Below, one piece after another: positions 18,156 to 27,628 of a stretch of 64,000 bases of DNA. The stretch covers positions 54,627 through 118,626 of the forward strand of contig JAUXWM010000035.1 of assembly GCA_030681375.1 (NCBI GenBank), given 5' to 3'. The DNA is from Gallionella sp. (GTDB lineage Bacteria > Pseudomonadota > Gammaproteobacteria > Burkholderiales > Gallionellaceae). The stretch's first letter is position 1, and each line of letters starts with the position of its first letter. The translations under genes were made by a program, and so were the position numbers. Below the pieces are notes generated by a model. The model was not told where the DNA came from, ran no database searches, and worked only from the letters and a program-made list of their open reading frames with translations.

Positions 18156-18191
18156 GGCGGGCTGAGCCCGCCGTGTCGGGTCGAGCCCGAC
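18156..18191. repeat. Double GC-rich palindrome between trpA and accD
   Basis: Two adjacent palindromes, GGCGGGCTgAGCCCGCC (18156-18172) and GTCGGGTcgAGCCCGAC (18175-18191), end exactly at the trpA stop triplet (18192-18194). They can form two GC-rich hairpins in the trpA-accD message. There is no T-tract, so an effect on mRNA stability or a REP-like role is more likely than termination. Confidence 0.8.
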
Positions 18192-18992
18192 TTACGCCTG
18201 ATTGATTGCCAGCCTTAATTCATTGACCAATGCGCTGACATTGGCGATCACTGTCGCGTCATTCGAATTCTCGATTTCCTGCACGATGCGGCTGCCCACC
18301 ACCACGCCATCGCACAGCTTCGCCACCGCCTGCGCGGTCACCGCATCGCGGATGCCGAAACCCACGCCTATAGGCAGTTTAATGTGTTTGCGCAACTGCG
18401 GCAGCTTCTGCTCGATGGCAGACAGGTCGAGGTTACCCGCTCCGGTCACGCCCTTCAATGAAACGTAATACACATAGCCGCGCGCAAGTTTGGCAACCTG
18501 TTCGACGCGCGCGTCTTCAGTCGTCGGTGCCAGCAGAAAGATCGGATCAATGCCGTGGGCTTGCAGATATTCGAAGGCATCGTGGCTCTCTTCCGGCGGA
18601 AAATCCACAGTCAGCACGCCATCCACGCCCACCTCCGCGCAGCGTTGCGCGAACACATCCCAGCCCATCGCCTCGATCGGATTGCCATAACCCATCAGCA
18701 CCACCGGGGTGCTGTTGTCCTGCTGGCGAAATTCTGCAACCAGATTCAGCACGCCGCGCAGCGACATGCCCTGTTTGAGCGCACGCTCGGAAGCGCGCTG
18801 TATGGTCGGGCCATCGGCCATCGGGTCGGAGAACGGCACGCCCAGTTCGATCACATCCGCACCCGCTGCCACCATGGCATGCATCAACGGCACGGTGAGC
18901 GACGGATGCGGATCTCCGGCGGTGAAGAATGGAATCAATGCGCGGCGATTTTGCTGTTTGAGCGCGTCAAACGTTGTTTGAATACGGCTCAT
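18192..18992 (-). CDS. trpA: Tryptophan synthase alpha chain
   Basis: 266 residues. The alpha-subunit signature [17 protein letters not shown] with catalytic Asp, the earlier [15 protein letters not shown] and the phosphate loop [12 protein letters not shown] are intact. It cleaves indole-glycerol phosphate and channels indole to TrpB. Its start overlaps the trpB stop by 4 bp. Confidence 0.98.
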   Translation of the reverse strand: MSRIQTTFDALKQQNRRALIPFFTAGDPHPSLTVPLMHAMVAAGADVIELGVPFSDPMADGPTIQRASERALKQGMSLRGVLNLVAEFRQQDNSTPVVLMGYGNPIEAMGWDVFAQRCAEVGVDGVLTVDFPPEESHDAFEYLQAHGIDPIFLLAPTTEDARVEQVAKLARGYVYYVSLKGVTGAGNLDLSAIEQKLPQLRKHIKLPIGVGFGIRDAVTAQAVAKLCDGVVVGSRIVQEIENSNDATVIANVSALVNELRLAINQA

Positions 18993-20185
18993 AGCGCAAT
19001 CCCCGAAAGACGTGCCACGGTATTGATGTCTTTATCGCCACGACCGGAAAGATTGACCAGCAATGCCTTATCTTTACTCATCTCGGGCGCGATCTTCGCC
19101 GCATGCGCGAGCGCATGACTGGATTCGAGCGCGGGAATGATGCCTTCGAAGCGGCACAGATCGTGAAAAGCCCGCATCGCCTCATCATCGTTAATCGCGA
19201 CATATTGCGCGCGTCCGATTTCCTTCAGCCAGCAATGCTCAGGGCCGACACCGGGATAATCCAGACCGGCGGAAATGGAATGAGTCTCGGTAATCTGACC
19301 GTTTTCATCCTGCATCAGATTCACACGATTACCATGCAGCACGCCTACCTTGGCGTTCGCAGTGAGTGGCGCCGCGTGCTGTCCACTGGCGATGCCGTAG
19401 CCGCCCGCCTCTACGCCGATAATCTGCACGTTTTCTTCTTCGATGTAGGGATAGAACAGACCGATAGCATTGGAGCCGCCGCCGACGCAGGCGATCACCG
19501 CATCAGGCTGACGACCGATCATTTCCGGCATCTGTATTTTGGCTTCGTTGCCGATCACGCACTGGAAATCGCGCACCATCATCGGATAAGGATGCGGGCC
19601 CGCCGCCGTGCCGAAGATGTAAAAAGTGCTCTCGACGTTAGTCACCCAGTCACGTATCGCTTCGTTGCAGGCATCCTTGAGCGTCTTAGAACCGCTCTCC
19701 ACCGGCACTACCGTTGCGCCCAGCAATTTCATCCGGTACACATTCGGCGACTGGCGCTGGATGTCTTCCGCGCCCATGTAAACGATGCACTCCATGCCAA
19801 AACGCGCGGCCACGGTGGCCGTCGCCACGCCGTGCATGCCCGCGCCTGTCTCGGCGATCACGCGTTTCTTGCCCATGCGTTTTGCCAGCAAGGCCTGGCC
19901 GATGGCATTATTGATCTTGTGCGCGCCGGTGTGATTCAAGTCTTCGCGCTTCAGGTAAATCTGCGCGCCGCCCAGCCGGTCGGACCAGTTTTTTGCGTGA
20001 TAAATCGGGCTGGGGCGCCCGACATAATGTTTCAATTCGTAGGCAAACTCGGCCTTGAATTCAGGGTCGTTTTGATAGCGCAGATACTGCACACGCAATT
20101 CTTCCACTGCCGGAATCAGCGTTTCCGCCATGTAGATGCCGCCGAACTGGCCAAAATGACCCGTACTGTCTGGATAGTTATACAC
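18989..20185 (-). CDS. trpB: Tryptophan synthase beta chain
   Basis: 398 residues. The PLP lysine sits in [24 protein letters not shown], and the glycine-rich [10 protein letters not shown] phosphate-binding loop and [14 protein letters not shown] are intact. It condenses indole with serine. Its start lies 8 bp inside the trpF end, so trpF-trpB-trpA are translationally coupled. Confidence 0.99.
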   Translation of the reverse strand: MYNYPDSTGHFGQFGGIYMAETLIPAVEELRVQYLRYQNDPEFKAEFAYELKHYVGRPSPIYHAKNWSDRLGGAQIYLKREDLNHTGAHKINNAIGQALLAKRMGKKRVIAETGAGMHGVATATVAARFGMECIVYMGAEDIQRQSPNVYRMKLLGATVVPVESGSKTLKDACNEAIRDWVTNVESTFYIFGTAAGPHPYPMMVRDFQCVIGNEAKIQMPEMIGRQPDAVIACVGGGSNAIGLFYPYIEEENVQIIGVEAGGYGIASGQHAAPLTANAKVGVLHGNRVNLMQDENGQITETHSISAGLDYPGVGPEHCWLKEIGRAQYVAINDDEAMRAFHDLCRFEGIIPALESSHALAHAAKIAPEMSKDKALLVNLSGRGDKDINTVARLSGIAL

Positions 20186-20891
20186 TTTTAACCTCTTGCA
20201 TGAAACGGGCGATCTTCGCCGCGTCTTTAATACCCTTTAGGGTACCTATTCCCTTGCTCGCCTCTACACCGCTCGATACATCCACCGCATAGGGCCTTAC
20301 TTGTCTAATTCCCGCGGCGACATTTTCCACGCTCAGCCCGCCTGACAAAATCAAAGGCAGCGGTAATTTTTCGGGAATCAAAGTCCAGTCGAAACTGGCT
20401 CCGGTGCCACCCGGTATCCCTTCCACATGCGCATCCAGCAGCAAACCCTGGGCGCTATGAAAACGAGCCGCGCATTGTAACAAATCCACCCCGGCTTTGA
20501 CGCGAATTGCTTTGAGATAGGGCTTCTGAAATTGCGCACAGAATTGGGGCGATTCATCCCCGTGAAATTGCAGTACATCCAGCGGAACGGCCGCCAACAC
20601 CTCACGCACCGCCTCTGCACTGGCATTCACGAACAACCCGACCACAGTGACAAAGGGCGGCAGCGCGGCCGCCAGCTTGGCGGCCTGAACGATACTGACA
20701 TGACGCGGACTTTTTTCATAAAACACCAGGCCGATTGCATCCGCGCCACTCATCGCCACAGCCCATGCATCTTCCACGCGGGTTATGCCGCAAATTTTTA
20801 CACGACAGGATGCAGGATAGAGGACAGAGGAGTGAAAAAACCCGACTCCCGCTTCCACATTTTGCGCTTTAACAACATCCCGTTCATCCAT
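20178..20891 (-). CDS. trpF: Phosphoribosylanthranilate isomerase with atypical N-terminus
   Basis: 237 residues from ATG 20891. The family core normally begins at RVKICGITR, here preceded by about 31 extra residues ([15 protein letters not shown]...). These and the last codons of truA are encoded by a heptamer-repeat element, so the extension is probably a by-product of that insertion. A GTG at residue 12 or so is another possible start. The core shows [38 protein letters not shown] and [12 protein letters not shown], all intact for TrpF isomerase activity. Confidence 0.92.
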   Translation of the reverse strand: MDERDVVKAQNVEAGVGFFHSSVLYPASCRVKICGITRVEDAWAVAMSGADAIGLVFYEKSPRHVSIVQAAKLAAALPPFVTVVGLFVNASAEAVREVLAAVPLDVLQFHGDESPQFCAQFQKPYLKAIRVKAGVDLLQCAARFHSAQGLLLDAHVEGIPGGTGASFDWTLIPEKLPLPLILSGGLSVENVAAGIRQVRPYAVDVSSGVEASKGIGTLKGIKDAAKIARFMQEVKSV

Positions 20892-20921
20892 ACTCAATCC
20901 TCAATCCTCATTCCTGCTCCT
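20807..20921. repeat. Inverted heptamer-repeat element at the truA/trpF junction
   Basis: The left arm (20807-20834) is four 7-bp units AGGATGC, AGGATAG, AGGACAG, AGGAGTG. The right arm (20888-20921) is the reverse complement of similar units (read on the minus strand AGGAGC, AGGAATG, AGGATTG, AGGATTG). The arms can pair imperfectly over about 30 bp around a 53-nt centre. The element covers the truA stop and the trpF start region. Confidence 0.7.
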
Positions 20922-21672
20922 GAGGCAAACCCCACTTCGCATCGTATTGAATGCGGCGCAAGTATAAACCATCCGGTGAAAAGGTCGGCGCGGCGAGCCT
21001 GCGCTCACGGCTTTCCAGCACACCGGCCAGCCATTCCGGCGAATACTTGCCCTTGCCGACATACACCAGACAACCCACCAGATTACGCACCATGTGGTGT
21101 AAAAATGCATTGGCGCTGACATCGAACACCAGCATCTCGCCGTCCAGATAAATATCCAGTTTATTCAATGTCTTGACCGGAGACTTGGCCTGACATTGCG
21201 AGGCGCGAAATGCGCTGAAATCATGTTCGCCCAGCAGGCATTGCGCCGCCGCCTGCATCGCGGCCACATCCAGTGGCGCGTAAAACCAGCCTGCTTTCCC
21301 TGCCTGTATCGCGGGTCGCACCGGACGATTGATCAGCAGATAGCGATAGCTGCGCCCGTGCGCCGAAAAACGCGCATGAAACTCGTCCGGCACAAGATGC
21401 GCCCAGCGCACCGCGATGCTATCCGGCAACAGCGCGTTCGCGCCACGCACCCAGGCCGTCAACGGACGCTCCGCCTGCGTATCGAAATGTATCACCTGCT
21501 CCAGCGCATGCACCCCGGTGTCAGTGCGCCCTGCGGCAATGACCGAAATCGGCGCACCTGCTATCTGACTCAACGCAGCCTGCATCGCGTCCTGCACGGT
21601 TTGCCCTTCAGCCTGACTCTGCCAGCCACAATAGGGGCGACCGTCGTATTCCACTCCCAGCGCGATTCTCAT
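20908..21672 (-). CDS. truA: tRNA pseudouridine synthase A
   Basis: 254 residues from ATG 21672, which shares one base with the preceding stop (TGATG), so translation is coupled. The catalytic Asp is in AAGRTDTGVHALEQVIHFD. YDGRPYCGWQSQ and FLHHMVRNLVGCLVYVGKGK are conserved family blocks. TruA isomerises U38-U40 in tRNA anticodon arms. The final QEQE residues are encoded by heptamer repeat sequence. Confidence 0.97.
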   Translation of the reverse strand: MRIALGVEYDGRPYCGWQSQAEGQTVQDAMQAALSQIAGAPISVIAAGRTDTGVHALEQVIHFDTQAERPLTAWVRGANALLPDSIAVRWAHLVPDEFHARFSAHGRSYRYLLINRPVRPAIQAGKAGWFYAPLDVAAMQAAAQCLLGEHDFSAFRASQCQAKSPVKTLNKLDIYLDGEMLVFDVSANAFLHHMVRNLVGCLVYVGKGKYSPEWLAGVLESRERRLAAPTFSPDGLYLRRIQYDAKWGLPQEQE

Positions 21673-22277
21673 CAGACCGCCAGCCATAGCAACAGCAGCG
21701 CGCTAGCCAGCAGCAGCACATCAAGGCGTGCAAAGCGATACACCGGCAACTCCATGGATTTTGTCACTTCCCCGTGCGGCTCAAACAGGCTGTGCAGCCA
21801 GTCTTGCCAGCTGCGCGTTTCGCGCAACATCGCGACTTCGGCATAGTGCAAAGTCAGCGCCAGCCGCACGGCCAGTCGTTCACGCGACAGCCCCAGCCAT
21901 TCCAGCGGCGCAAACAGACTGTACAGACCGGCCATCAGCTGCTGCCTGTGCAGCCTATCCAGCAATATCGCCAGACCAGCCAAGGCAACCAGCAAACGCA
22001 TCAATTGCAAACCGCCATCGAGCAAGCCTTCAAGACTGGGACTGAACGGTGCATCCCATACAGCTTGCCCCGGTGTGCTGTAGGCGTATATCAGCCACAA
22101 TGAAAACAATATCCAGCGCGTGCGCCGCACCAACTGGACGAACTTGTGACTGGACAGCGCGAAGGCCAGCGATAGCACCAGGGCGCCGGTCACCAGCAAT
22201 GTGGCGGGCGTCAGAAATTGCATTGCGGCCACCAGCACACACCAGATCAATATTTGCGTAGCGGGGTGTAACTTCAT
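21672..22277 (-). CDS. CbiQ/EcfT-like integral membrane protein
   Basis: 201 residues with hydrophobic segments ILIWCVLVAAMQFL, LLVTGALVLSLAFAL, WILFSLWLIYAY and a C-terminal anchor LDVLLLASALLLLWLAV. The central LLVALAGLAILLDRLHRQQLMAGLYSLFAPLEWLGLSRERLAVRLALTLHY resembles the coupling-helix region of ECF-transporter T components (CbiQ family). No cognate A or S component is nearby, so transport function is unproven. It lies between fimV and truA and overlaps truA by one base. Confidence 0.65.
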   Translation of the reverse strand: MKLHPATQILIWCVLVAAMQFLTPATLLVTGALVLSLAFALSSHKFVQLVRRTRWILFSLWLIYAYSTPGQAVWDAPFSPSLEGLLDGGLQLMRLLVALAGLAILLDRLHRQQLMAGLYSLFAPLEWLGLSRERLAVRLALTLHYAEVAMLRETRSWQDWLHSLFEPHGEVTKSMELPVYRFARLDVLLLASALLLLWLAV

Positions 22278-22288
22278 GCACGTCGCTC

Positions 22289-22322
22289 CAAAAAAAACGG
22301 CAGCTCACCAAAGAGCTGCCGT
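22289..22322 (-). terminator. Intrinsic terminator after fimV
   Basis: A perfect 10-bp stem ACGGCAGCTC/GAGCTGCCGT (22297-22322) with a 6-nt loop is followed on the minus strand by eight T (22289-22296). It is 18 bp beyond the fimV stop and would separate fimV from the downstream membrane gene and truA. Confidence 0.9.
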
Positions 22323-22339
22323 AGTGCAAAAATAATCCA

Positions 22340-25147
22340 TTATCCCAACTGGCTGATAATTAACTGCGCCTCACGCTGTTGCGCCTCATCACCCTCCAGT
22401 ACGACTTCATCGAGAATTTCACGCGCGCCTACCGCATCGCCCATCTCCTGATACGCTCTTGCCAGATCCAGCTTGGTAGTGACTTCATGCCATTGCTCAC
22501 TCCGCTCAACCGGCTTCGCCTCGGCTGTCGGCGCGACGGCGGCAACTTCTGCCACAGGTTTGCCGGCAGCTTCACCTGCATCATCCATATCCAGACTGAT
22601 ATCAGCCAGATCGATAACCGGAGGAGGTGAGGCCGGAGTTTCTACTATGTCATCCATCGGGAAGTCCAGCATAAATTCCATGGCGCCTTCATTTTCCTTG
22701 CTGGCGGTCTCGGCCTTGGATTCTTTCTGGACTTCGGGGACGGGCGTGACATCAAAGATCAAATCATCAAGATTCGGCAATGCGACTTCCTGCTGTTCAA
22801 CTTCAGCTATCTCTGTTTCGGCTGTCGCTGCTTCAGCCATTTCCGTTTCAGCTATCTCCGCTTCCTTCCCGGAGACATCCATATCCAATTCCTCGGCTGC
22901 GGCTGACAAAGAATGGGTGGAGGTCACATCGAAATCGATCGATTCCGCCTGCTCGGTGATTTCCGGCATGGCAGTTACTTCAAAATCGACGGCAGCCGGT
23001 TGTTCGACGGGCGCGGCAGTCACATCGAAATCTATCATGCCCGCCTGATCCGACGTGTGCTCCGTAGCTTGCAGGTCCGTTACATCTTCGTCGGCTGATG
23101 GCAGCTCTTCAGGTGCGGCAAGCGCATCTTCCACGCTGAATGCGGGGCTCAACACGGTAGCACTGCCCGCCTCTTCAATACTCGCATCCTCATCACCGGC
23201 TTGTTCCTCGCCGGATTCTTCGGCAACGGCCACTTCGGTAACGGTATTTTCGGAACCGTCTTCGGCATATAGCGGATTATCCGGATCCAGCTTCCTGCCC
23301 ATTTCAGCAGCCTGCCGCATCGCGTCGGTATCTCCGGTGTCATGCAACTGCATAGCGACCACCGAGAAGGCGGCCGCATCTTTACGATTAGCGTAAATAC
23401 CCAGCAATTTCAAATGTAACTGATGGTTATCAGGCGTACGCAATATCGCGTCCTTCAACACCTCTTCTGCCTGTTCATCACGGCCAAAATTCAGGAACAG
23501 TTCGGCTTCACTAATCGGATCAATATCTTCGGGCTGTAGCGGAGCTTCTTCTGTCTGACCGGCGAGCACCGTAAAATCGCCGGTATCGGGAGAAGGCGCA
23601 ACCGGACTGGTCAGATGTCCTGTTTTCGTACCCTCAGCATCGACAGCTGCAGCGACCTTCGCCGGTGCCTGCTTGCGACGACCGAGCGCAATACCCAAAC
23701 CGCCCAGCGCAAGCAACACAGCTGCGCCTATACCCATCAACAGCGGAGAAGCCAGCAATTGATCCAGCAAGGCAGGTTCTTCCGCCACTGCGGGTGCTGG
23801 CTTCACCGCGCTTACCCCCGCGACTTCGCTGGCCGCTGCGACTTCACTGGCTGCTGCGACTTCATTAGCAACCGAAGAGGCCGCACCTTCCACAGACGCG
23901 ACCGCGACCAGCGCCGCAGCCTCAGCTTTTAGCTGTGCCAGACGCTCAATGTTCTTGAGGTTGCTTTCCAGTAACGCAGCGCGTGCCTTGCCTTCTTCGA
24001 CAGCCTTGCTTTTTGCAATCGCGTCTTCTTCGGCGGAATTACGTTTATCCTGTGCAGCACGGCCTGCTGCGCCCGCCTTGTCACCGGGCAATTCGCCCTT
24101 GGATAAACGCAACACTTCCTTGGCTGACTCATGAGTCACCGGCGTTTTATCGGTAGCCGAACCGCTGATTTTCCCGGTAGCGACTTGCCGGTTTGTTTCA
24201 TCCTGACGGCTTGTCGTAGCCGCTGCGGCGAGCTTCTGACGATAAGCGTTCCAGTCGGCTGACTGAGCGCGTATTTCCTGCACCGCCTCAGACTGAGCCA
24301 CATTCATCACTTCATCCTGATCCGGCATGCGCAGGATTTTCCCGGATTGAATGCGGTTCATATTTTTGCCGTCAAACTGATCATCATTGGCACGATACAG
24401 CGCGACCAGCATGCGCTCCAGACTGACGTCATCCGGCTTGCTGCGTGCGGCAATTTTATTCAGGGTATCGCCGCGTTGAACGGTAATTTTACCCGTCTCC
24501 ACGCTGGCTTTTTCGGCCCGGGCGGGTGCGGCAACGGCCCGTTTCTCAACGGGTCGCTCAACTGGCTGTTCAACGAACCTGGCAACCGGCTTAGCCTCTT
24601 CCAAACTCTTGGGAATCGCCGTCAGCCTGACAGGCGACACCACTGCCGGCAAAACTGTTTGCACTGTTTCAGGCGCAGGTTGGGCCGCAACATAGCCGGG
24701 CGGATCGAGCAGAAAAGTATATTCGCGCATCAATCTGCCCGACGACCATGACAACTCAACCAGCAAGCTGACAAAAGGGTCATTGATTTCCTGATTGCTG
24801 CTTAACTTGAGATAGGTCGCGCCATTCGCACGACTTTCAACCTGAAAACTGTATTTAACGCCGTAGGGATACTCCAGACCGACGCCCTTATAAGCATCGG
24901 GTGAAGCGAGACGCGCAACCAGGCTGGGCTTGTCCGATTTGCTGACTGCGAGCAGTTCGATTTCAGCTTTCAGCGGCTGACCCAGCGCAGAAACCACATT
25001 GATGCCGCCCAGACCCACGGCATGTGCCAGGGTGCCCAGCGTCAGACCCACGGCTACACTCAGCATTTTCAGCATGAGTCTTGGGCTATCTGAAGGTGTG
25101 AGTCCGCCTGATCGAAGAGCTGCTTGTTTCAACAGTGATTTACGCAC
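22340..25147 (-). CDS. fimV: FimV/HubP-type polar peptidoglycan-binding protein
   Basis: 935 residues. An N-terminal signal region ending LAHAVGLGGINVVSALGQPLKAEIELL is the family hallmark. A LysM-type domain (ITVQRGDTLNKIAARS...NRIQSGKILRMP) follows, then one transmembrane helix (LLMGIGAAVLLALGGLGIAL). The cytoplasmic part is long, acidic and low in complexity, with repeated DFDVTA-type segments and a TPR-like stretch. The closing FimV motif (LDLARAYQEMGDAVGAREILDEV) is intact. FimV/HubP organises the cell pole for type IV pili and motility. The asd-fimV-truA order is conserved in betaproteobacteria. Confidence 0.95.
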   Translation of the reverse strand: MRKSLLKQAALRSGGLTPSDSPRLMLKMLSVAVGLTLGTLAHAVGLGGINVVSALGQPLKAEIELLAVSKSDKPSLVARLASPDAYKGVGLEYPYGVKYSFQVESRANGATYLKLSSNQEINDPFVSLLVELSWSSGRLMREYTFLLDPPGYVAAQPAPETVQTVLPAVVSPVRLTAIPKSLEEAKPVARFVEQPVERPVEKRAVAAPARAEKASVETGKITVQRGDTLNKIAARSKPDDVSLERMLVALYRANDDQFDGKNMNRIQSGKILRMPDQDEVMNVAQSEAVQEIRAQSADWNAYRQKLAAAATTSRQDETNRQVATGKISGSATDKTPVTHESAKEVLRLSKGELPGDKAGAAGRAAQDKRNSAEEDAIAKSKAVEEGKARAALLESNLKNIERLAQLKAEAAALVAVASVEGAASSVANEVAAASEVAAASEVAGVSAVKPAPAVAEEPALLDQLLASPLLMGIGAAVLLALGGLGIALGRRKQAPAKVAAAVDAEGTKTGHLTSPVAPSPDTGDFTVLAGQTEEAPLQPEDIDPISEAELFLNFGRDEQAEEVLKDAILRTPDNHQLHLKLLGIYANRKDAAAFSVVAMQLHDTGDTDAMRQAAEMGRKLDPDNPLYAEDGSENTVTEVAVAEESGEEQAGDEDASIEEAGSATVLSPAFSVEDALAAPEELPSADEDVTDLQATEHTSDQAGMIDFDVTAAPVEQPAAVDFEVTAMPEITEQAESIDFDVTSTHSLSAAAEELDMDVSGKEAEIAETEMAEAATAETEIAEVEQQEVALPNLDDLIFDVTPVPEVQKESKAETASKENEGAMEFMLDFPMDDIVETPASPPPVIDLADISLDMDDAGEAAGKPVAEVAAVAPTAEAKPVERSEQWHEVTTKLDLARAYQEMGDAVGAREILDEVVLEGDEAQQREAQLIISQLG

Positions 25148-25232
25148 GCTGGTTGCCTCGCTATATGTATTGGCGACAAAAGTATCATTACGGAGCCATC
25201 AGGACAAGCCCCAAGAGCCCCAGAGCAAACTA

Positions 25233-26279
25233 TTACAGATATTCTGCGATCAGTATTTCGGCAATTTGCACGCTATTCAAGGCCGCGCCCTTGCGCACGT
25301 TATCGCTCACCACCCACATATCCAGCCCCATGGGATGCGATATATCCTCGCGTATCCGCCCCACGTAGGTCGCATCCGTGCCTGCCGCATCAATGGCAGT
25401 TGGCCAGCCACCCGGCACACGCTCATCCATCACGACCACGCCCGGTGCCTTTTCCAGCAGGGCGCGCGCCTCGGCGGCAGTAATCTTCTTGCGGGTTTCG
25501 ATGTGCACGGCTTCGGAGTGACCATAGAACACCGGCACGCGTACAGCGGTCGGGTTCACCACGATCGAATCATCTTCCATGATCTTCTGGGTTTCCCAGA
25601 CCATCTTCATTTCTTCCTTGGTGTAGCCGTTTTCCATGAACACATCAATCTGCGGCAACACGTTGAAGGCGATACGCTTGGGATAGACTTCGGCTTCTAC
25701 ATCCTGGGAGTTGAACAGCGCGCGAGTCTGTGCTGCCAACTCCTCGATCGCTTCCTTGCCAGTGCCGGACACCGCCTGATACGTCGCCACATTGATACGC
25801 GAGATACCCACCGCATCCTTGATCGGCTTCAACGCTACCATCATCTGTATGGTGGAGCAGTTCGGATTGGCAATGATGCCGCGATTCTTGTATTGCGCGA
25901 TGGCATGCGGATTCACTTCCGGCACCACTAGCGGGATATCGCGGTCGTAACGGAAATGTGCAGTGTTATCTATCACTACGCAACCTGCGGCAGCCGCGAT
26001 GGGTGCATATTTTTCCGACACGCTGCCACCCGCCGAGAACAAACCTATTTGCGCCTGTGAAAAATCAAAGTTTTCCACATCCAGCACGGTGTATTCCTTG
26101 CCGTGGAAAGTGACGACACTGCCCGCAGAGCGGCTGGAAGCCAGAGGATAAAGATTGCGCACCGGGAAATTGCGCTGTTCCAGAATAGCCAGCATAGCCT
26201 CGCCGACCGCGCCTGTTGCGCCTAATATACATACATCGTACAGATGCCCGGATAAAAGCTTTTCATCTTGCTTGTTCAT
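25233..26279 (-). CDS. asd: Aspartate-semialdehyde dehydrogenase
   Basis: 348 residues. The NADP-binding ILGATGAVGEAML, the SAGGSVS loop, catalytic Cys141 in NPNCSTIQMMVALKP, and the later HSEAVHIET with the active-site His are intact. It makes aspartate semialdehyde for lysine, threonine and methionine; dapA at 46130 uses this product. It lies after leuB, from which it is separated by a heptamer hairpin element. Confidence 0.97.
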   Translation of the reverse strand: MNKQDEKLLSGHLYDVCILGATGAVGEAMLAILEQRNFPVRNLYPLASSRSAGSVVTFHGKEYTVLDVENFDFSQAQIGLFSAGGSVSEKYAPIAAAAGCVVIDNTAHFRYDRDIPLVVPEVNPHAIAQYKNRGIIANPNCSTIQMMVALKPIKDAVGISRINVATYQAVSGTGKEAIEELAAQTRALFNSQDVEAEVYPKRIAFNVLPQIDVFMENGYTKEEMKMVWETQKIMEDDSIVVNPTAVRVPVFYGHSEAVHIETRKKITAAEARALLEKAPGVVVMDERVPGGWPTAIDAAGTDATYVGRIREDISHPMGLDMWVVSDNVRKGAALNSVQIAEILIAEYL

Positions 26280-26310
26280 TTCTTTTTCTTTCTCAATAAA
26301 TTTGGACTCA

Positions 26311-26398
26311 TAGCTTGTAGCTTGTAGCGGGTAGCGGGTAGCGGACCCGTTTACTACAGGCTCTAGCCACTAGCCACTAGCCACTAGCTATAAGCTAT
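26311..26398. repeat. Inverted heptamer-repeat hairpin between leuB and asd
   Basis: The left arm has five 7-bp units (TAGCTTG x2, TAGCGGG x2, TAGCGGA; 26311-26345). The right arm has TAGCCAC x3, TAGCTAT, AAGCTAT (26364-26398). The right arm read in reverse complement (TAGCTTATAGCTAGTGGC...) parallels the left arm unit by unit, giving an imperfect stem of about 33 bp with an 18-nt centre. The distal units form the leuB stop codon region. Confidence 0.8.
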
Positions 26399-27459
26399 AA
26401 ACTCTTGACCACCGCATCGCCCATCGCCGTGCAACCCACCTTCTGCATTCCAGCCTGATAGATGTCGCCTGTGCGCAATCCTTGCTGCAAGACACGACGG
26501 ACTGCGGTTTCGATGCGTTGTGCGACGTCTTCACGCGCAAACGTGTGACGCATCATCATGGCTACCGACAGTATCGTCGCCAGCGGGTTGGCGATATCCT
26601 GACCCGCGATGTCCGGCGCCGAACCGTGACAGGGTTCGTACAGCCCCTTGTTATCCGCATCCAGCGAAGCGGAGGGCAGCATGCCGATCGAGCCGGTCAG
26701 CATCGAGGCTTCATCGGACAAAATATCGCCGAAGATATTGCCTGTCAGCATCACATCAAATTGCTTGGGCGCACGCACCAGTTGCATGGCGGCATTGTCC
26801 ACATACATGTGCGACAACTCGACCTCCGGGTACTCCTTCCCGACTTCGGTGACGATCTCGCGCCAGAACATGCTGGTATCCAGCACGTTGGCCTTGTCCA
26901 CCGAACACAGACGCTTGCTGCGTTTCATCGCGCTCTTAAAGCCGACATGCGCCACGCGGCGCACTTCGGATTCGCTGTAATGCATGGTGTCGAAGCCCTG
27001 ACGCTCACCATTATCCAGGGTACGGATGCCGCGCGGTTGACCGAAATAGATGTCTCCAGTCAGTTCGCGCAGAATCAGAATATCCAGACCGGACACCAGT
27101 TCCGGCTTCAGGCTGGAAGAATCTACCAGCTCGGGATAGACCAGCGCGGGACGCAGATTAGCAAAAAGATTCAGTGACTTGCGTATGCGCAGCAAACCCT
27201 GCTCGGGACGCATGGGGCGAGGCAAGGTGTCGTACTGGTAGCCGCCCACCGCGCCCAGCAGCACGGCATCCGCTTGCTGCGCCAGCTTTTCAGTCGCAGC
27301 AGGCAAGGGATCACCCGCCGCATCATAGCCCGCGCCGCCGATATGGCCGTATTCCAGTTCGATTTTCAAACCCTCGCCACGCAAGGCTTCCATCACCTTC
27401 ACAGCTTGAGCAACGATCTCTGTTCCTATGCCGTCACCCGGCAAGACTGCAATTTTCAT
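26395..27459 (-). CDS. leuB: 3-isopropylmalate dehydrogenase
   Basis: 354 residues. [22 protein letters not shown], the [14 protein letters not shown] substrate loop, the catalytic Tyr/Lys region and [26 protein letters not shown] metal-site block are intact. The enzyme oxidises and decarboxylates 3-isopropylmalate in leucine synthesis. It is flanked on both sides by heptamer-repeat elements: the upstream one lies between leuD and leuB, the downstream one overlaps its stop. Confidence 0.98.
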   Translation of the reverse strand: MKIAVLPGDGIGTEIVAQAVKVMEALRGEGLKIELEYGHIGGAGYDAAGDPLPAATEKLAQQADAVLLGAVGGYQYDTLPRPMRPEQGLLRIRKSLNLFANLRPALVYPELVDSSSLKPELVSGLDILILRELTGDIYFGQPRGIRTLDNGERQGFDTMHYSESEVRRVAHVGFKSAMKRSKRLCSVDKANVLDTSMFWREIVTEVGKEYPEVELSHMYVDNAAMQLVRAPKQFDVMLTGNIFGDILSDEASMLTGSIGMLPSASLDADNKGLYEPCHGSAPDIAGQDIANPLATILSVAMMMRHTFAREDVAQRIETAVRRVLQQGLRTGDIYQAGMQKVGCTAMGDAVVKSL

Positions 27460-27488
27460 TTTAATGTCCTAATACATTTCTAAATACT

Positions 27489-27623
27489 GTGAGTGGTGAG
27501 TGGGGCGGCACTGCGTGCCTCAGTGGTGAGTCAAAACCACCACTTACCACTTACCACTTACCACTTACCACTTACCACTTACCACTTACCACTTACCACT
27601 TACCACTTACCACTTACCACTTA
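27489..27623. repeat. Heptamer array with short G-rich arm and twelve CCACTTA units
   Basis: A G-rich arm GTGAGTGGTGAGTGG (27489-27503) and CAGTGGTGAGT (27521-27531) are followed by exactly twelve perfect CCACTTA units (27540-27623). The G-rich units are near complements of the C-rich ones, so the left part can fold back on the array. It occupies the leuD-leuB gap. Confidence 0.88.
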
Positions 27624-27628
27624 CCCTG

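Noticed and set aside
19103..20191. Plus-strand open frame of about 360 codons opposite trpB
   Set aside because: Antisense shadow of trpB with unlikely composition.
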